A stretch of DNA of 64,000 nt, taken from contig NC_080168.1 in the NCBI RefSeq assembly GCF_950295315.1, positions 2,486,573-2,550,572 on the forward strand, read 5' to 3'. Each line of letters starts with the position of its first letter. The stretch's first letter is position 1. The notes beneath the pieces were generated by a model, which made no database searches, was not told the DNA's origin, and worked only from the letters and a program-made list of their open reading frames with translations. Of the stretch, positions 43,710 to 54,565 are shown piece by piece. The translations under genes were made by a program, and so were the position numbers. This stretch comes from Erinaceus europaeus. Lineage: Eukaryota > Chordata > Mammalia > Eulipotyphla > Erinaceidae.

Positions 43710-43990
43710 GGCTGGTGACTTAAACAGTAGGAATGACCGTGTGGCAGTTCTGAAGATTAGAAGCCCAAGATCAAGATGCTGGACACTTTGCCTCCTGGGT
43801 GGAGACCTAGCCTTGGTTTATGGATGCCAGTCCTCCTGCTGTGCCTTCACATTGTAGAAAAAGATGGGGGTGGGGGGAGTGGAGAAGATGTCTTCATGGG
43901 GCCTCTGTCCAAAGGCCCCACCTCCTGCTACCACTGCATTGATGATTAGGGCTTCAATGTATGAGTTTGAGGGCACAAAAACATCCCAAA
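43710..43990 (-). repeat. MaLR LTR (MST/MLT1-like)
   Basis: Antisense: GCCCAAGATCAAGATGCTGG, GTGCCTTCACATTGTAG, AAAGGCCCCACCTCCTGCTA, GATTAGGGCTTCAATGTATG. The sequence follows the well-known antisense order of THE1/MST/MLT1 LTRs. Solo, ancient. Confidence 0.8.
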
Positions 43991-44307
43991 GCGCTTAGAC
44001 ACCTTCAACAATCTCCCTCCCTCACCAGCTTTCCTTATGTCTTTTTCTCCTTGGATTTAGACATTGCTTTTATGATAAGCTTAAAAAAAATGTATGACAA
44101 TGAGACTGATTTCAAGAATCAGTTTGGGCTACCAGGTCTATACACAGGTAGCAACATATCTCTTTTATCAGTTATTTGGGCCAGCATCTTCCAAAGATAT
44201 CTCTGCCTGGGGGAGGAGGTGGAGTGACATGGGAATAGCAAGCACATGGTTTCTGAGAAAAGAGCTTGAAGGGACCAAGTGCCCTTCTTTTATCTCAGCA
44301 ACCTCTC

Positions 44308-44585
44308 CTTCTTCTAGCGTTTGCCCTTCTTCCATAGCCAGTCAACAGCATCAGGTTGAGCCTGATGTCAAGTTTCGAGACCTCCTTTGAATCTGGAGAG
44401 GTGGCAGTCGTTGACTATGTGGGTCATAGTCTGTCTGTAGCCGCAGGGGCAGTTCGGGTCGTCTCTGGCTCCCCAGCGATGGAACATAGCGGCGCACTGG
44501 CCATGGCCTGTTCGATAGCGATTGAGGAGGGCCCAATCATAACGTGCTAGGTCAAAGCCAGGTTGATGCTTGCAGGGGTCTGTGA
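44308..44585 (-). mobile_element. RTE-like 3' end, antisense, frame broken
   Basis: On the minus strand this matches 36077-36355 almost base for base, from TCACAGACCCCTGC to TAG (44316-44314) and AAGAAG. The Cys/His cluster and the PGFDLARYDWALL stretch are kept, but an in-frame TGA at 44370-44368, eighteen codons before the normal stop, breaks the frame where the other copies have a leucine codon. 5' truncated, no RT domain, no clear TSD. Another short frame on this strand is a shadow. Confidence 0.88.
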
Positions 44586-44795
44586 ATGAAGGGAACTAAG
44601 AATGTTCCCAAAAGTGAGAGCTCCTTGTCTCAGATTCCATAAAGGCTTTAAGAGACCTGCTTCAGAGGAAATTGTAGTTTAGACCTCCCAAGTATATAAA
44701 ATCTGAAGGAGGTGTTAGCTAAGAGGAAGAGTCTGTGGTTGTTTTATTTACTTGTTATTAAATATTGAAAATATCAGTGGTGAAAAAATAGGATG

Positions 44796-45058
44796 GGGGA
44801 GCCAGGCGGTGGTGCAGTGGATTAAGCGCACATGGTGCAAAGTACACGGACTGGCATCAGGATCCCGATTTGAGCCCCTGGCTCCCCACCTGCAGGGGAT
44901 TCGCTTCACAAGAAGTAAAGCAGGTCTGCAGGTGTCTGTCTTTCTCTCCCCCTTTCTGTCTTCCCCTCCTCTCTCTATTTCTCTCTATCCAACTACAATG
45001 ACAGCAATAACAACAACAAGGGCGACAAAAGGGAAAAAATGAATGAATAAATAAAGTT
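44796..45058 (+). repeat. SINE-A, sense
   Basis: GGGGGAGCCAGGCGGTGGTG, CAGGATCCCGATTTGAGCCC, GGGCGACAAAAGGGAAAAAA. Flanks AAAAAATAGGAT and AAAAAATAAGAT are a likely TSD. Confidence 0.92.
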
Positions 45059-45237
45059 TATGAAATAAAAAAAATAAGATAGGTGTGATTTAGTTGCTGA
45101 ATTCTATCAATAATATAGCCAAGTTCCAGACTGATTTAGCTTTGCTGATGTCATAAGCTCTGCAGCAGAGCAGGAACTTGAATCCAGTCTTTTAATAACA
45201 GCCTCAAGGGCTTTCCCATTGTAATGACCCAAAAGAT

Positions 45238-45427
45238 GTTCTTTTCTTAATTCCAATTTCTTTCTGATAGACACAGAGCAAAATTGAGGAGAAAGAGAAA
45301 CCTATAGCACTGCTTCTCTGCTCATAACCTCTCCCCACCCTCTGCACTGGAGGGAACAGAGGACTTGAACCTGGATCTTTATGCATCCTGATGTGTATTC
45401 TCAACCAGGTGTTCCACTGCCCAGTCC
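45238..45427 (-). repeat. Old SINE-C
   Basis: Antisense: TTCTGATAGACACAGAGC, GAGGACTTGAACCTGGATC, CAACCAGGTGTTCCACTGC. Confidence 0.78.
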
Positions 45428-45554
45428 CTTCAACAGATGTTTTTGGTTGGACTTATGGAATTGCAGGAATTTTTTTTTTCTAGGATCACCTTAAGGTTCA
45501 TGGGCACAGCCTATAGGGGCCATAGTTGTATAGAGTGACTGTCCACTCCCAATG

Positions 45555-45556
<2 letters not shown>

Positions 45557-45597
<41 letters not shown>
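45557..45597. repeat. (GT)n microsatellite
   Basis: Pure GT run of about 20 units. A second shorter run is at 46131-46154. Confidence 0.95.
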
Positions 45598-45599
<2 letters not shown>

Positions 45600-45714
45600 G
45601 AGAAGAGTTTTCTATCCATGAATGTGAAATCTGGAACATGTGACACATGGAGCGTAGGAATAGATGAAGGTAAGTCAACTGATAATCATAGGAAGGAGTT
45701 AGATTCAAAAGTAG

Positions 45715-45885
45715 AGTATTGGATCTACCACTCATTAGCATGACTTTGGGTAAATCCTTAACTCTCTTTTCTCCAGCTTTCTCATATTTAAGACAGAGAT
45801 AGTGATAGATTGTTGTGAGGACTAAATGAGAAACACCTCTAAAATGATCAAACAGTGCCAGGTACACCGTAAATGCACAACGTGA
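45715..45885 (+). repeat. MIR
   Basis: Sense: CCACTCATTAGCATGACTTT, GGGTAAATCCTTAACTCTC, GTTGTGAGGACTAAATGAG, ACAGTGCCAGGTACACCGT. Nearly complete. Confidence 0.9.
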
Positions 45886-46128
45886 GTCTTTGTTCTGTCC
45901 TGCCGAGGGTCAGAAGGTATCCTGACTCCTTTGATTTATAAGCCTCACTTACTTAGTTCTCCTTTATAGTCTCCCAATAAATATCTCTCCTCTTCTCCTT
46001 TATTTTAGTGAAGCAAATATCAATGTCCATTTTTCTGAAACAAAACAGCTTAAAAATTGATGTCCACGAGTAAAAACCCCTAAATCATTAAGCAAATGAC
46101 TTACAGTGTGAAAGCAGTTAACTGGGTG

Positions 46129-46159
<31 letters not shown>

Positions 46160-47532
46160 TTGGTAGTATAAAATCAGAGTATGCATTCTGTTTGACAAGA
46201 AAAATTTAAGAAACAATATTTGAGGGAAGTACTGATGGTACTTTACATCTGAGTGGAGGTTGCGCCAGTTGGGTCTATATAAAGAGGACATGAGCAGATC
46301 GATTCAGCTCATAATGTTTAGTGATATGGATCATCATTAATATACTCAAAAGCTGACTTTCAATACTTTAATCACCAAAATATTGACTTGAGTAGCTTTA
46401 TCTGCCAATACTAGCAGAGAACATTGTCATATTCCACTGAATTTATTGGCTTATAGAGATCTTAATATATATAATATGCAGTTATAAATAAAGTTCAGCA
46501 ATTACACTTAGGAGAGAAAGATCATTTTGATAGCCTATATTCCACAACATTATAGGGAATGATTTCTAATATTATACACCAAATACACTTTCATTTAACA
46601 ACTTACTGTCTTTGTGCTTTACATAAATTAGATATATAGAGGCAGGTTCAATTAACTCTGTAGAATAAAAATAGCAATTTCTAAAAGCAATTTTGGGACA
46701 TTTTTTGTGTGTAATTCTACAAGATTCTTTCATAGCATTCAGTGAGTGTAATAAAGATAATGGTAAAAATAGTGTTTGCTTTGAATTTAGGGTGAAGAAT
46801 AGAATCAGTGGGGATATTAATAAATGCTAAATCTCTAAATGAATCTCCAGCTTCATTAAGACTTTTAATGCTGCCTTTGAAACTCATAACTCCAGGCAAT
46901 TCTCTGTCTAACTTAGCTTTGGCAAATGTTTATTTTGAGAAGTGCTCAGTCATCTGTTTTACAAGCTGAATCTCTTTATACCTGACACTTTCCATAAGAA
47001 ATTTGCTGGTGTAAAAATAGACTGTGATTAGGAAGGGCTGAGTCCATCTGCTCTAGGCTTAAGGACATAGAACAAACATTAACTATTTGTCTGGGAAGAA
47101 GCTAAGAGGATCTCAGAGTAAGTCTTTCACTTATGGGTTATAAACTGAGGTCCAGAATGGTAAGACAATGTTCCATATCACAGGGGAATTTGGCAGAGAC
47201 AGAATCATGCCCAGTCCTGGCCCAAGATTCTTTCAACCACCTCTATCTTAACCCTCATGTTATACACTAAGAGACTGAACCCTGGAGAGGGTAAGTGACT
47301 TGCTACAAAGAGGAAATTTCCCAGGTCAAGGTGACTGATCCTTCAATGAGGTGACCTTTCTAGAGAATACAAATGCATAGGAGTAGGTGATCATCAACAC
47401 TGTCGTGATACATTCAAATACCCATGCGATCACTGCTGTCTCTTGGGAGTACTGTTTGTAATGGCACAGAGTTCTGTCTCTCTATGGAAATTGATCCCAG
47501 TTGCAGAGAACTCTCTCAACCAAGGTATGTAC
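45886..47532. other. Repeat-poor AT-rich DNA
   Basis: The longest stretch free of young transposons in the window (about 1.6 kb). Two short MIR-like cores lie near 47140-47235 and 47270-47330 (GAGACTGAACCCTGGAGAGG, GTAAGTGACTTGC). No exon found. Confidence 0.55.
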
Positions 47533-47539
47533 TTTCTTC

Positions 47540-48075
47540 TTCTTCTCCTTCTTTTTCTCCTTTAGTGATTTAATAATGATTGACAAAATTGTGGGATAAC
47601 GGGTGCAATTCCCACCACCAAAGTTTCATATCCCGTCCACTACATTGGAAGATCCCCTATTCTTTATCTTCCTGGGAGTATGGACCAAAGATCTTCATGG
47701 GGTGTAGAAGGTGGGAGGTCTGGTTTCTCTAACTGCTTCTTCAATGAACCTGGGCATTGACAAGTTGATCCATACCCCTAGCCTGTTTCTATCTGTCCCT
47801 AGTGGGGCAGGAATCTGAGGAGATGGGTGAGGTCGACTGCCAGGGAAGTCAAGTTGGTGTCATTGGAGCATCTGCAACTTGGTGGCACAGTACTGGAGCT
47901 GGAGGGTTGACATTCCAGGCTGGCATCTCTGGACACTTTCGGAAGTGAAATATGTCGAGGTGGCACTGGCCGCACTGGTTTGGTTGAGATCAGCAGATGC
48001 AATGGTCTGGATCAAAAGAAGCATGAAGGAAAATGATCCATACTCCCAGAGGTTCCAGAACTGGGAGAAACGTGC
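47540..48075 (-). mobile_element. Family X copy, antisense
   Basis: Tail complement from 47540, CAATTCCCACCACCAAAG, GGGAGTATGGACCAAAGATC, then without inversion CTCTGGACACTTTCGGAAGTG (complement of the 5' half) to about 48075. A central segment present in 29323-29845 is missing. More diverged than 6427-7281. Confidence 0.8.
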
Positions 48076-48670
48076 ATCTTATAGAGAATGAGGATGGTCC
48101 CTTGATGTCTTGGAGTTTAAGAAGACAATAATTGTTATTACAACCAACTTATTTGGGAACTTGGCTCACTTTGAAAATCTCATGGTTAGGATTTACTGTA
48201 ACATATAAGACCTTGCCATGACTTATGCCTCTTAATGCTATTTACAAATAACTGTATCTTATATACTGACAAGAATGGCTGTTTCTGGTCTCCCTGGTCT
48301 GAAATTGTAGGTGATTTAGTATTTTTTTTTAAGTTACTATTAGAAAAAAAAGTTATGCATTAATGATTTGAGCCCAGTGTTAACATTCAATCTGCTTACT
48401 AATTTGCTTACTAATTCAATCTGCTTACTAATTAATAATAAGGGTGTGGTCTCTCCTCTCAGGTATCTTCTCTCAGTCCCTGGTCATCATTCCAGGCCAC
48501 CTATGTTTCCCCGTTTAGATTGAAGTTCTTTTATCAACCACATTGTATGTCAATTTCTCCTTTTGTCCCATCAGTCTTCCTTTCTTGATCTCCCCCCATC
48601 TTGGAAACAACTCCCTTAGCAGACACATTTTCCTCTGAGTCTGTTTCTAAGGATCCCACTTTCAAACACC
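48076..48670. other. Unassigned
   Basis: AT-rich sequence; a 20-bp near-duplication (CAATCTGCTTACTAATT units, 48388-48435). No element named. Confidence 0.4.
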
Positions 48671-48674
48671 ATAG

Positions 48675-48865
48675 AATATCAGCAAGATAGCTCACTTGGG
48701 TAGTGCGCCTACTTGGTCATTCATATGATCCAGGTTCAAGTCTAGCCTTCTTGGCACTGTAGGAAGATTCAGTGCTGTGGTATCTTTCTCTCTTCCTTCT
48801 GCCTCTCTTTATCCAAAAAAGTAGGGTTGGAGCAATGAAACTCTGGTGATAAAAAGAAAAATTAT
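48675..48865 (+). repeat. SINE-E, old
   Basis: CAAGATAGCTCACTTGGGTA head, TCCAGGTTCAAGTCTAGCC, GGGTTGGAGCAATGAAACTC, TGGTGATAAAAAGAAAAA tail. Confidence 0.6.
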
Positions 48866-49274
48866 GATGGAGGTGGAAACATAAGTTAATTGTTGGTACT
48901 TGTTCACGTAGCCAAGACCTACATCAAGACCTCTTGATTGGGTGGAATGTCTCTCCTCCCCTGGGAACTAAGGTAGAACAAAAGGGTTCAGCCATTCCAC
49001 TGTGATCTTCTTGCATCTGGAGCACACGCCTCTCTTGGGGGTTGAATTTACGAGCAACAATTCTGATACGCCAGGAGGAAATGCACTGAATTGGGCAGCA
49101 GGGGAGGCAGAATTGGGGATGCTGGAGGGAGCTCCCACCAAGTCTTCTGGTAAAGCTCTAAGTGCAGCTTGTAACATGGGACCATGGTGTGTGTACCTCA
49201 GAGTAGAAGAGAGGGAAATCGAACAGGTATTCTCTGCCAAAGGTGCTCTCAACTGCCTTTTCTTTAGGTTTTAT

Positions 49275-49905
49275 CTTTTTTTAATATTAGGGATTTAATA
49301 TTGATTTACAGAATTATAAGCTCATAGTGGTATCATTCCACACAGTTCCCACCACCAGAGTTCTGTGTCCTATCCCCTCCATTTATATAAGTGTAGACAT
49401 ATCTCCAACTACATATCTATATCTATACATTTTTTCCTTATTTTTTTAACGATCTTGCCTTCACACCTACATTGATTCCTCCTTCTGAGCATCCTTCCTG
49501 TTCTCCTCTTCTCTCTCAGACCAGAGAAACAGTGCCTGAGTTCCTCTGGTGTTTTCCAGATACACTTCCCTTGCAGTGATGCCATAAAAATAAGAGGCCT
49601 GGAGACAAAGGCTTTGGGTCCTGGTGGAATCAGGGTTCAGAACCCTCTGATTTTCTGTCCCTATCATTTACCACTCTGGGAGTGTGGACCAAAATTCTTT
49701 TGGGGGTGCATAAGGTGGGAATTCTAGCTTCTGTCATTGCTTCTCCATTGGACATGGACACTGGCAGGTGGGTCCACACCCCCAGCCTGTTTCTGTCTTT
49801 CCCTAGTGGAGTAGGGTTCTGGGGAGGTGAAGTTCCAGGACATACTGGTGAGGTCGTCTGCCCAGGGAATTAAGGATGGAATCATAGTAGCATTGCAACT
49901 TGATG
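49275..49905 (-). mobile_element. Family X, form with extra 280-bp segment
   Basis: Antisense: TTTAATATTGATTTACAG, ACACAGTTCCCACCACCAG; then about 49390-49675 a segment absent from 6427-6835 (GTTTTCCAGATACACTTCCC, GGCCTGGAGACAAAGGCTTT); then the usual CTGGGAGTGTGGACCAAAAT to CAACTTGATGGC. The extra segment recurs at 52230-52415. Confidence 0.78.
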
Positions 49906-49989
49906 GCTGAAAGGCAGTGAGATAGAAAGCAGGATCTTCAGGTTTTAATTTCAGCAAATGATCCATTGATTATATTCAGGGAGCCAAAT

Positions 49990-51040
49990 TGGTTGTTAGA
50001 GAAATCCATCTGAGTGCAAAAAAAAAAAAAAAAATCTCTTGCTCTGGGATTCATGCACTGAACTGTGAGGCAGGGCTTCTCCTCTTTCTGCTGGCTCAGA
50101 TGGGGAGCCTTCCTCATCTTATTCCCTCCTTCCACCCCTGTGGTCAAGTTGGATAAACAAAGGCCTCTGGGAATGGGAGGATGGGGGCGTATTCAGGGCA
50201 ACCTCAGTAAACTTTCTTGTGAGGTGGTAGGGTGGGGGGAGGAGGGTTGTGTGTGGAGGGGCCTTGCTGTTGGCTCTACTTCTTGGTGGCCCCATGCCAT
50301 GGCCCAGGGCTGGAACTGCAGCTGGGACCCCTCCTGTGTGTCATGCCGACCCTCCTGGGTGGTACTCAGCCCCTATGGCCATGGGGCCCAGTCCAGCTCG
50401 TGAAAAAAAAAAAAAAAGAGAAGAAAAGAAAAGAAAGAAAGAAAGAAAGAAAGAAGGAAAGAAAGAAAGAAAGAAAGAGAGAAAAAAGAAAAGGTCCCTT
50501 GCTTGAGGTATGTGGATGGATTTACCAGGCAGAAGAATGTGGTCTGCAGAAGACTGCCAGATGGAGGCAGGGGCTGAGGGAGGCTTGGTGGATAGGCCGC
50601 GGTTGTCATTTTTAAACCATGACTAATAAGAAATCTGGATTTTCTCAGTTGTAAAAACTCTTCCCTTTCCCTCTCCACAAGGTAATTGCAAAAGGCTTGA
50701 GTTCTGGAGTTATTTTATGCTCTCTTCTTATGGCCTGAAGTGAATTAGAAACTGGAAAACACTCCACACAGGGAACACGAGATGTACATTGTGTGTTGCT
50801 TCTTAAGCTGAATGTCATTCGAGAACAAATGGCTTAAGGGAGTCTGGGTGCACAAACAAGAGGCTGGCAGTCATGGAAAGCCCAACATTTGGCCCAAATT
50901 AGCAATTTTCAAATATTCATGTTTATATTTGAATACAAAGCTTTCTTATTTCAAACCAATTGCTGCTGATCAGTAGCGTAACTTCAAATTTGTTACAGCC
51001 GGCAGGAATGGGGAGGAGGGGGGAGCTGGAGCAGAGGACA
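49990..51040. other. Mostly unassigned; (GAAA)n
   Basis: Poly-A near 50018-50033 and a GAAA run at 50402-50495. The GC-rich part 50160-50400 gives several overlapping frames but no family. No exon supported. Confidence 0.45.
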
Positions 51041-51475
51041 GTCCCTGAGCTGGAAGCTAGGAGACCTCGCTTCTCCCTTCTTCCATTCAGCAGCTGCATG
51101 GCCTTGGGTAGCTTGCTTTTTTAATTTTTTAAATTTTATTTATTTATTTATTTATTCCCTTTTGTTGGCCTTGTTTTTTTTTTCTTTTTTTTTTTTACCG
51201 CTGTAGTTATTATTGATGTCGTTGTTGTTGAATAGGACAGAGAGAAATGGAGAGAGGAGGGGAAGACAGAGAGGGGGAGAGAAAGACAGACACCTGCATA
51301 CCTGCTTCAATGCCTGTGAAGCGACTCCCCTGCAGGTGGGGAGCCGGGGGCTCGAACCAGGATCCTTACATCGGTCCTTGCGCTTTGGGCCTGGTAGCGT
51401 GCTCACTGTCTTCTCCCTTCAGCTCACTCATCACTAAAATGAGTGATAACTTTCACCTTATTGGGCTGTAGAAGG
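51040..51475 (+). repeat. MIR split by a SINE
   Basis: Sense MIR: TTCAGCAGCTGCATGGCCTTGG at about 51087-51106, then after the SINE-A TCACTAAAATGAGTGATAAC at 51431-51450. The MIR predates the SINE. Confidence 0.75.
51118..51388 (-). repeat. SINE-A nested in MIR
   Basis: Antisense, lacking the terminal head bases: ends at TCCTTGCGCTTTGG. Flanks GGTAGCTTGCT and GGTAGCGTGCT are a TSD with one mismatch, so it inserted in this 5'-truncated form. Confidence 0.92.
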
Positions 51476-51490
51476 TATCACGCGAGAGAT

Positions 51491-51748
51491 GGGGTTGGGG
51501 CCTGAGTGGTGGTGATTTGCTGGTGCACACACACTCCCAGGCACAAGGACCTGGGTTCAAGCCCCCGCTTCTCACCTGCAGAAGGGAAGCTTCACAAGTG
51601 GTGAAGCAGTGCTGCAATCCTCTCTCTTTCTCTCTCTCTTCCTCTTCCACCTCTCAATTTCTCTATCCTATTCAATAAAAAATTTTAAAAAGGCCACTGG
51701 GAGCAGTGAGTGCACCATGCAGACACTGGGCGCCAGCATTAACCCTTC
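51491..51748 (+). repeat. SINE-B, sense
   Basis: GGGCCTGAGTGGTGGTG, TGGGTTCAAGCCCCCGC, GTGGTGAAGCAGTGCTGC, GGCCACTGGGAGCAGTGAG, GCCAGCATTAACCC. Confidence 0.88.
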
Positions 51749-51764
51749 CTACTTCTGGGCATGC

Positions 51765-52229
51765 TTTTTTTTTTTTCTTTTCTTTTTATTAATACTTTCA
51801 TTCTTTTTTATTGGATAGAGACAGAGAGAAATTGAGAGGGGAGGGGTGAGATAGAGAAAGGAAGACACGGGGGCTGGGTGGTGCTGCACCTACTAAGTTC
51901 ACACACTATAGGGTGCAAGGACCCAGGTTCGAGCCCCCGGTCCCCACCTGCAGGGGGGAAGCTTCACAAGTGGTGAATCAGGGCTACAGTTATCTCTCTT
52001 TTTCTCTATCACCCCCTTCCCTCTCAATTTCTGACGGTCTCTACGCAATAAATAAGTAAAGATAATTAATTAGAGAAGGGAAGAGACAGGGAGAGACACC
52101 TGCAGCTCTGCTTCACCACTTGTGAAGCTTTCCCCCTTTCCCCCTGCAGGTGGGGACCAGGGGCTTGAACCTGGGACCTTGTACACTGCAGTGTGTGCAC
52201 TTAACCAGGTGCACCACTGCCTGGCCCCT
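51765..52229 (-). repeat. SINE-C split by a sense SINE-C
   Basis: Antisense copy in two parts: 51765-51868 (TTTTATTGGATAGAGACAG) and about 52073-52229 (CACCACTTGTGAAGCTTTCC to CCAGGTGCACCACTGCCTGG). The gap holds a sense copy flanked by AGAGAAAGGAAGACA and AGAGAAGGGAAGAGA. Confidence 0.9.
51869..52072 (+). repeat. SINE-C nested in SINE-C
   Basis: GGGGGCTGGGTGGTGCTGC, AGGTTCGAGCCCCCGGTCC (near-perfect B box), TCAATTTCTGACGGTCTC, AATAAATAAGTAAAGATAA. Young-looking copy, inverted relative to its host. Confidence 0.94.
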
Positions 52230-52415
52230 AGCATCTTTCTTTTCTCCTCTTCTCTTTCAGATAAGAGAAACAGTGCCTGAGTTCCTTTGGTGTTTTCCAG
52301 ATACACTTCCCTTGCAGTGAGGTTATAAAAATAAAGAGGCCTGGAGACAAAGGCTTTGGATCCTGATGGAATCGGGGTTCAGAGCCCTCTGATTTTCTGT
52401 CCCTATCATCTACCA
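52230..52415 (-). repeat. Family X internal segment
   Basis: Matches 49490-49675 closely: GAAACAGTGCCTGAGTTCC, TTTTCCAGATACACTTCCC, GGCCTGGAGACAAAGGCTTT, CTGATTTTCTGTCCCTATC. Both ends are lost. Confidence 0.78.
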
Positions 52416-52431
52416 CTAATTTCATTATAGA

Positions 52432-52478
52432 GGGAGAGGGAGAGAGAGAGCGAGAGCGAGAGAGAGAGAGAGAGAGAA
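52432..52478. repeat. (GA)n microsatellite
   Basis: GA run with GAGC interruptions. Confidence 0.9.
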
Positions 52479-52879
52479 ACTCTAAGAGTGAAAGTGTTAA
52501 AAAATCATTAGTTCTACACAAAGACTAATTTTTCCTGGTGTGAATGTGTGTGGAGGAGTGAGAGGACTTTCTGGAAGGGTCAGATCTGAGTCACAGACAG
52601 GAACCATGACTGTTACTGAATCCTAATCCTAATAACTATCTCCCCCCCCCCAGTCTTAACATCCAACCAAACAGCATTCTTCTCCCCGCAGGTTCTGTGA
52701 TTTTTATGTAGCTGTTCACCACTAACCTCCTGGCACTGAATGAGAGATACTTCTACTCTATGCTCTGTTTCCCTTGGAAATCATTACTGTAGCTTCTAGG
52801 TTTCTGCCTTCAGACTTTTTCAGCCTCTGGGACTCCAATCTATGCCAAATTTGCTTTAAAAAATAGATTCCTAACCCTA

Positions 52880-54565
52880 AGACAGCAGGAACCTCCCGCT
52901 TCCTCTATAAAGCCTATATTTCCCCCAGTTCTGGAACCTCTAGGGTGGGGCTCACTTTCCTGCATGCTTCTCTCAATTCATACCAAATGGTATTCCCTCT
53001 GCTGATCCCAGCCTAATCAACGCAACAAGTACAACCTCAGCATGCTTCACTTCAGACTGTGTCCAGAGAAGTCAGGTGTGGAATGTCAACCCTTCAGCTT
53101 CATCACTCAGGTGAGACATTTCCTTTCATTGGATTCTCTAATTCCATTCCAGGAGGTTCACTTCCTAACAAAGTCCCAAAACCTAGATATAGACCAGGTC
53201 CCCTGAGATAGAGCATATGTTCCCATGTATCCATAAATTAGGGCAAAATGTATACCTGAAAGCAAAAATACACAATAATCTGTAGTGAGTCAGTATAAAA
53301 TTCATAATGAAATAGTGTCTACTTATACTTAGATACCCTCCTCACCTATGTCCTATTGCAGTTCTCTCACTCACTCCAAAGCTAACCTTAGCAAAGCAAG
53401 GACTGCAAAAGCTGAATAAGGGCAAGAGACTGGCAGACTTTAATGATGACTCTTTAGTCACTATCAGGCCACCTCATCAGCTGGGGCCCTAACTGGGGAG
53501 TCCGGAGATTCCCAAACAGACATGATGGGCCTAGACCTCGAATAAATCCCTCTCTCCATTGTTACAGGTCATTTCTATCAGGAACAACACAATAGACCCC
53601 TCTGTGGGCCCCCTTAAGACCTTGCCCTCAACTTGGATCAACAATGGTAGAGAATGTTCCATCTTCGAAGGGAGGCTGGGCAACATGCTTTATGCTGCAC
53701 CTGAGGAAGATGGGTCCTGAAACTGGGGCCGCTTGGAATGTTCCTACTCATGACCACAGAACATGAGCTCAGATCTAGAGGGATGCAGAGGTCACATAGG
53801 CTCCTAAGCTGAATATGGGCCCCAGACAAAATCAAATCGATGGGGTTTACAGTTAACACTATTTGCACCCCTTTCCCATATTAGGGAAAATATTTCCCAT
53901 ATTACTCTCTTCCCTGATCCAGGTTTCTGTTCCTTTATCAAGCCATGGCATTATCTCCCCAGACAATAACTTGGATCCACTTGCATATCAGATTTCAGAC
54001 TCAGGAAAAAAGAAAAACAAAACAAAACAAAACAAAACAAATTACTAGTATAGCCACAGGCCCTTTGGTGTATAACTAAAATACGCCTACTGGCTATCTA
54101 CAAAATGGAGGACCGCCCAACTCTTCATCTGCACTATTCCAGCCTTTAGGTCCATGACTGTCAACAATTTGTTTGGCTTTGTATGTTAACTCTCTTTTCA
54201 ACCACCAGGTTCCAGATGCCAGCATGATGCCGATCAGACTTCCCTGGATGGACAACTCCATCAGTGTGTCCTGGAGCTCTGTCTCCCCAGAGCCCTTCCC
54301 CACTAGGGAAAGAGAGAGGCAGGCTGGGAGTATGGATCCACCTGTCAATGTCCATGTTCAACGGGGAAGCAATGACAGAAGCCAGACCTTCCACCTTCTG
54401 CATCCCACAATGCCCCTGGGTCCATACTCCCAGAGGGTTAAAGAATAGGAAAGCTATCAGGGGAGGGGATGGGATATGGAGCTCTGGTGGTGGGAATTGT
54501 GTGGAGTTGTACCCTTTTTATCCTATAATTTAGTCAATGTTACCTTTTTATAAATAAAAAATAAA
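52880..54565 (+). mobile_element. Family X, long form
   Basis: Sense. Left part 52920-53290 corresponds to 6836-7170 (TGCTTCACTTCAGACTGTGT, CAAAGTCCCAAAACCTAGAT); right part 54105-54560 to 7190-7281 plus the 3' half (TTTGTTTGGCTTTGTATG, GTGTGGAGTTGTACCCTTTT, A-rich tail). Between them about 53295-54100 is extra sequence absent from the other copies. Either this is an older, fuller form or it contains a second insertion. No intact protein frame was found. Confidence 0.78.
54014..54041. repeat. (CAAAA)n
   Basis: Five or six CAAAA units inside the extra segment of the long family X copy; could be the tail of an insertion. Confidence 0.85.

Noticed and set aside
44351..44536. 61-codon minus-strand frame
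   Set aside because: Out of phase with the RTE-like reading on the same strand; a shadow frame.
46270..46290. TATA-like motif (CTATATAAAGAGG)
   Set aside because: Isolated in AT-rich DNA with no exon, CpG island or other promoter element nearby.
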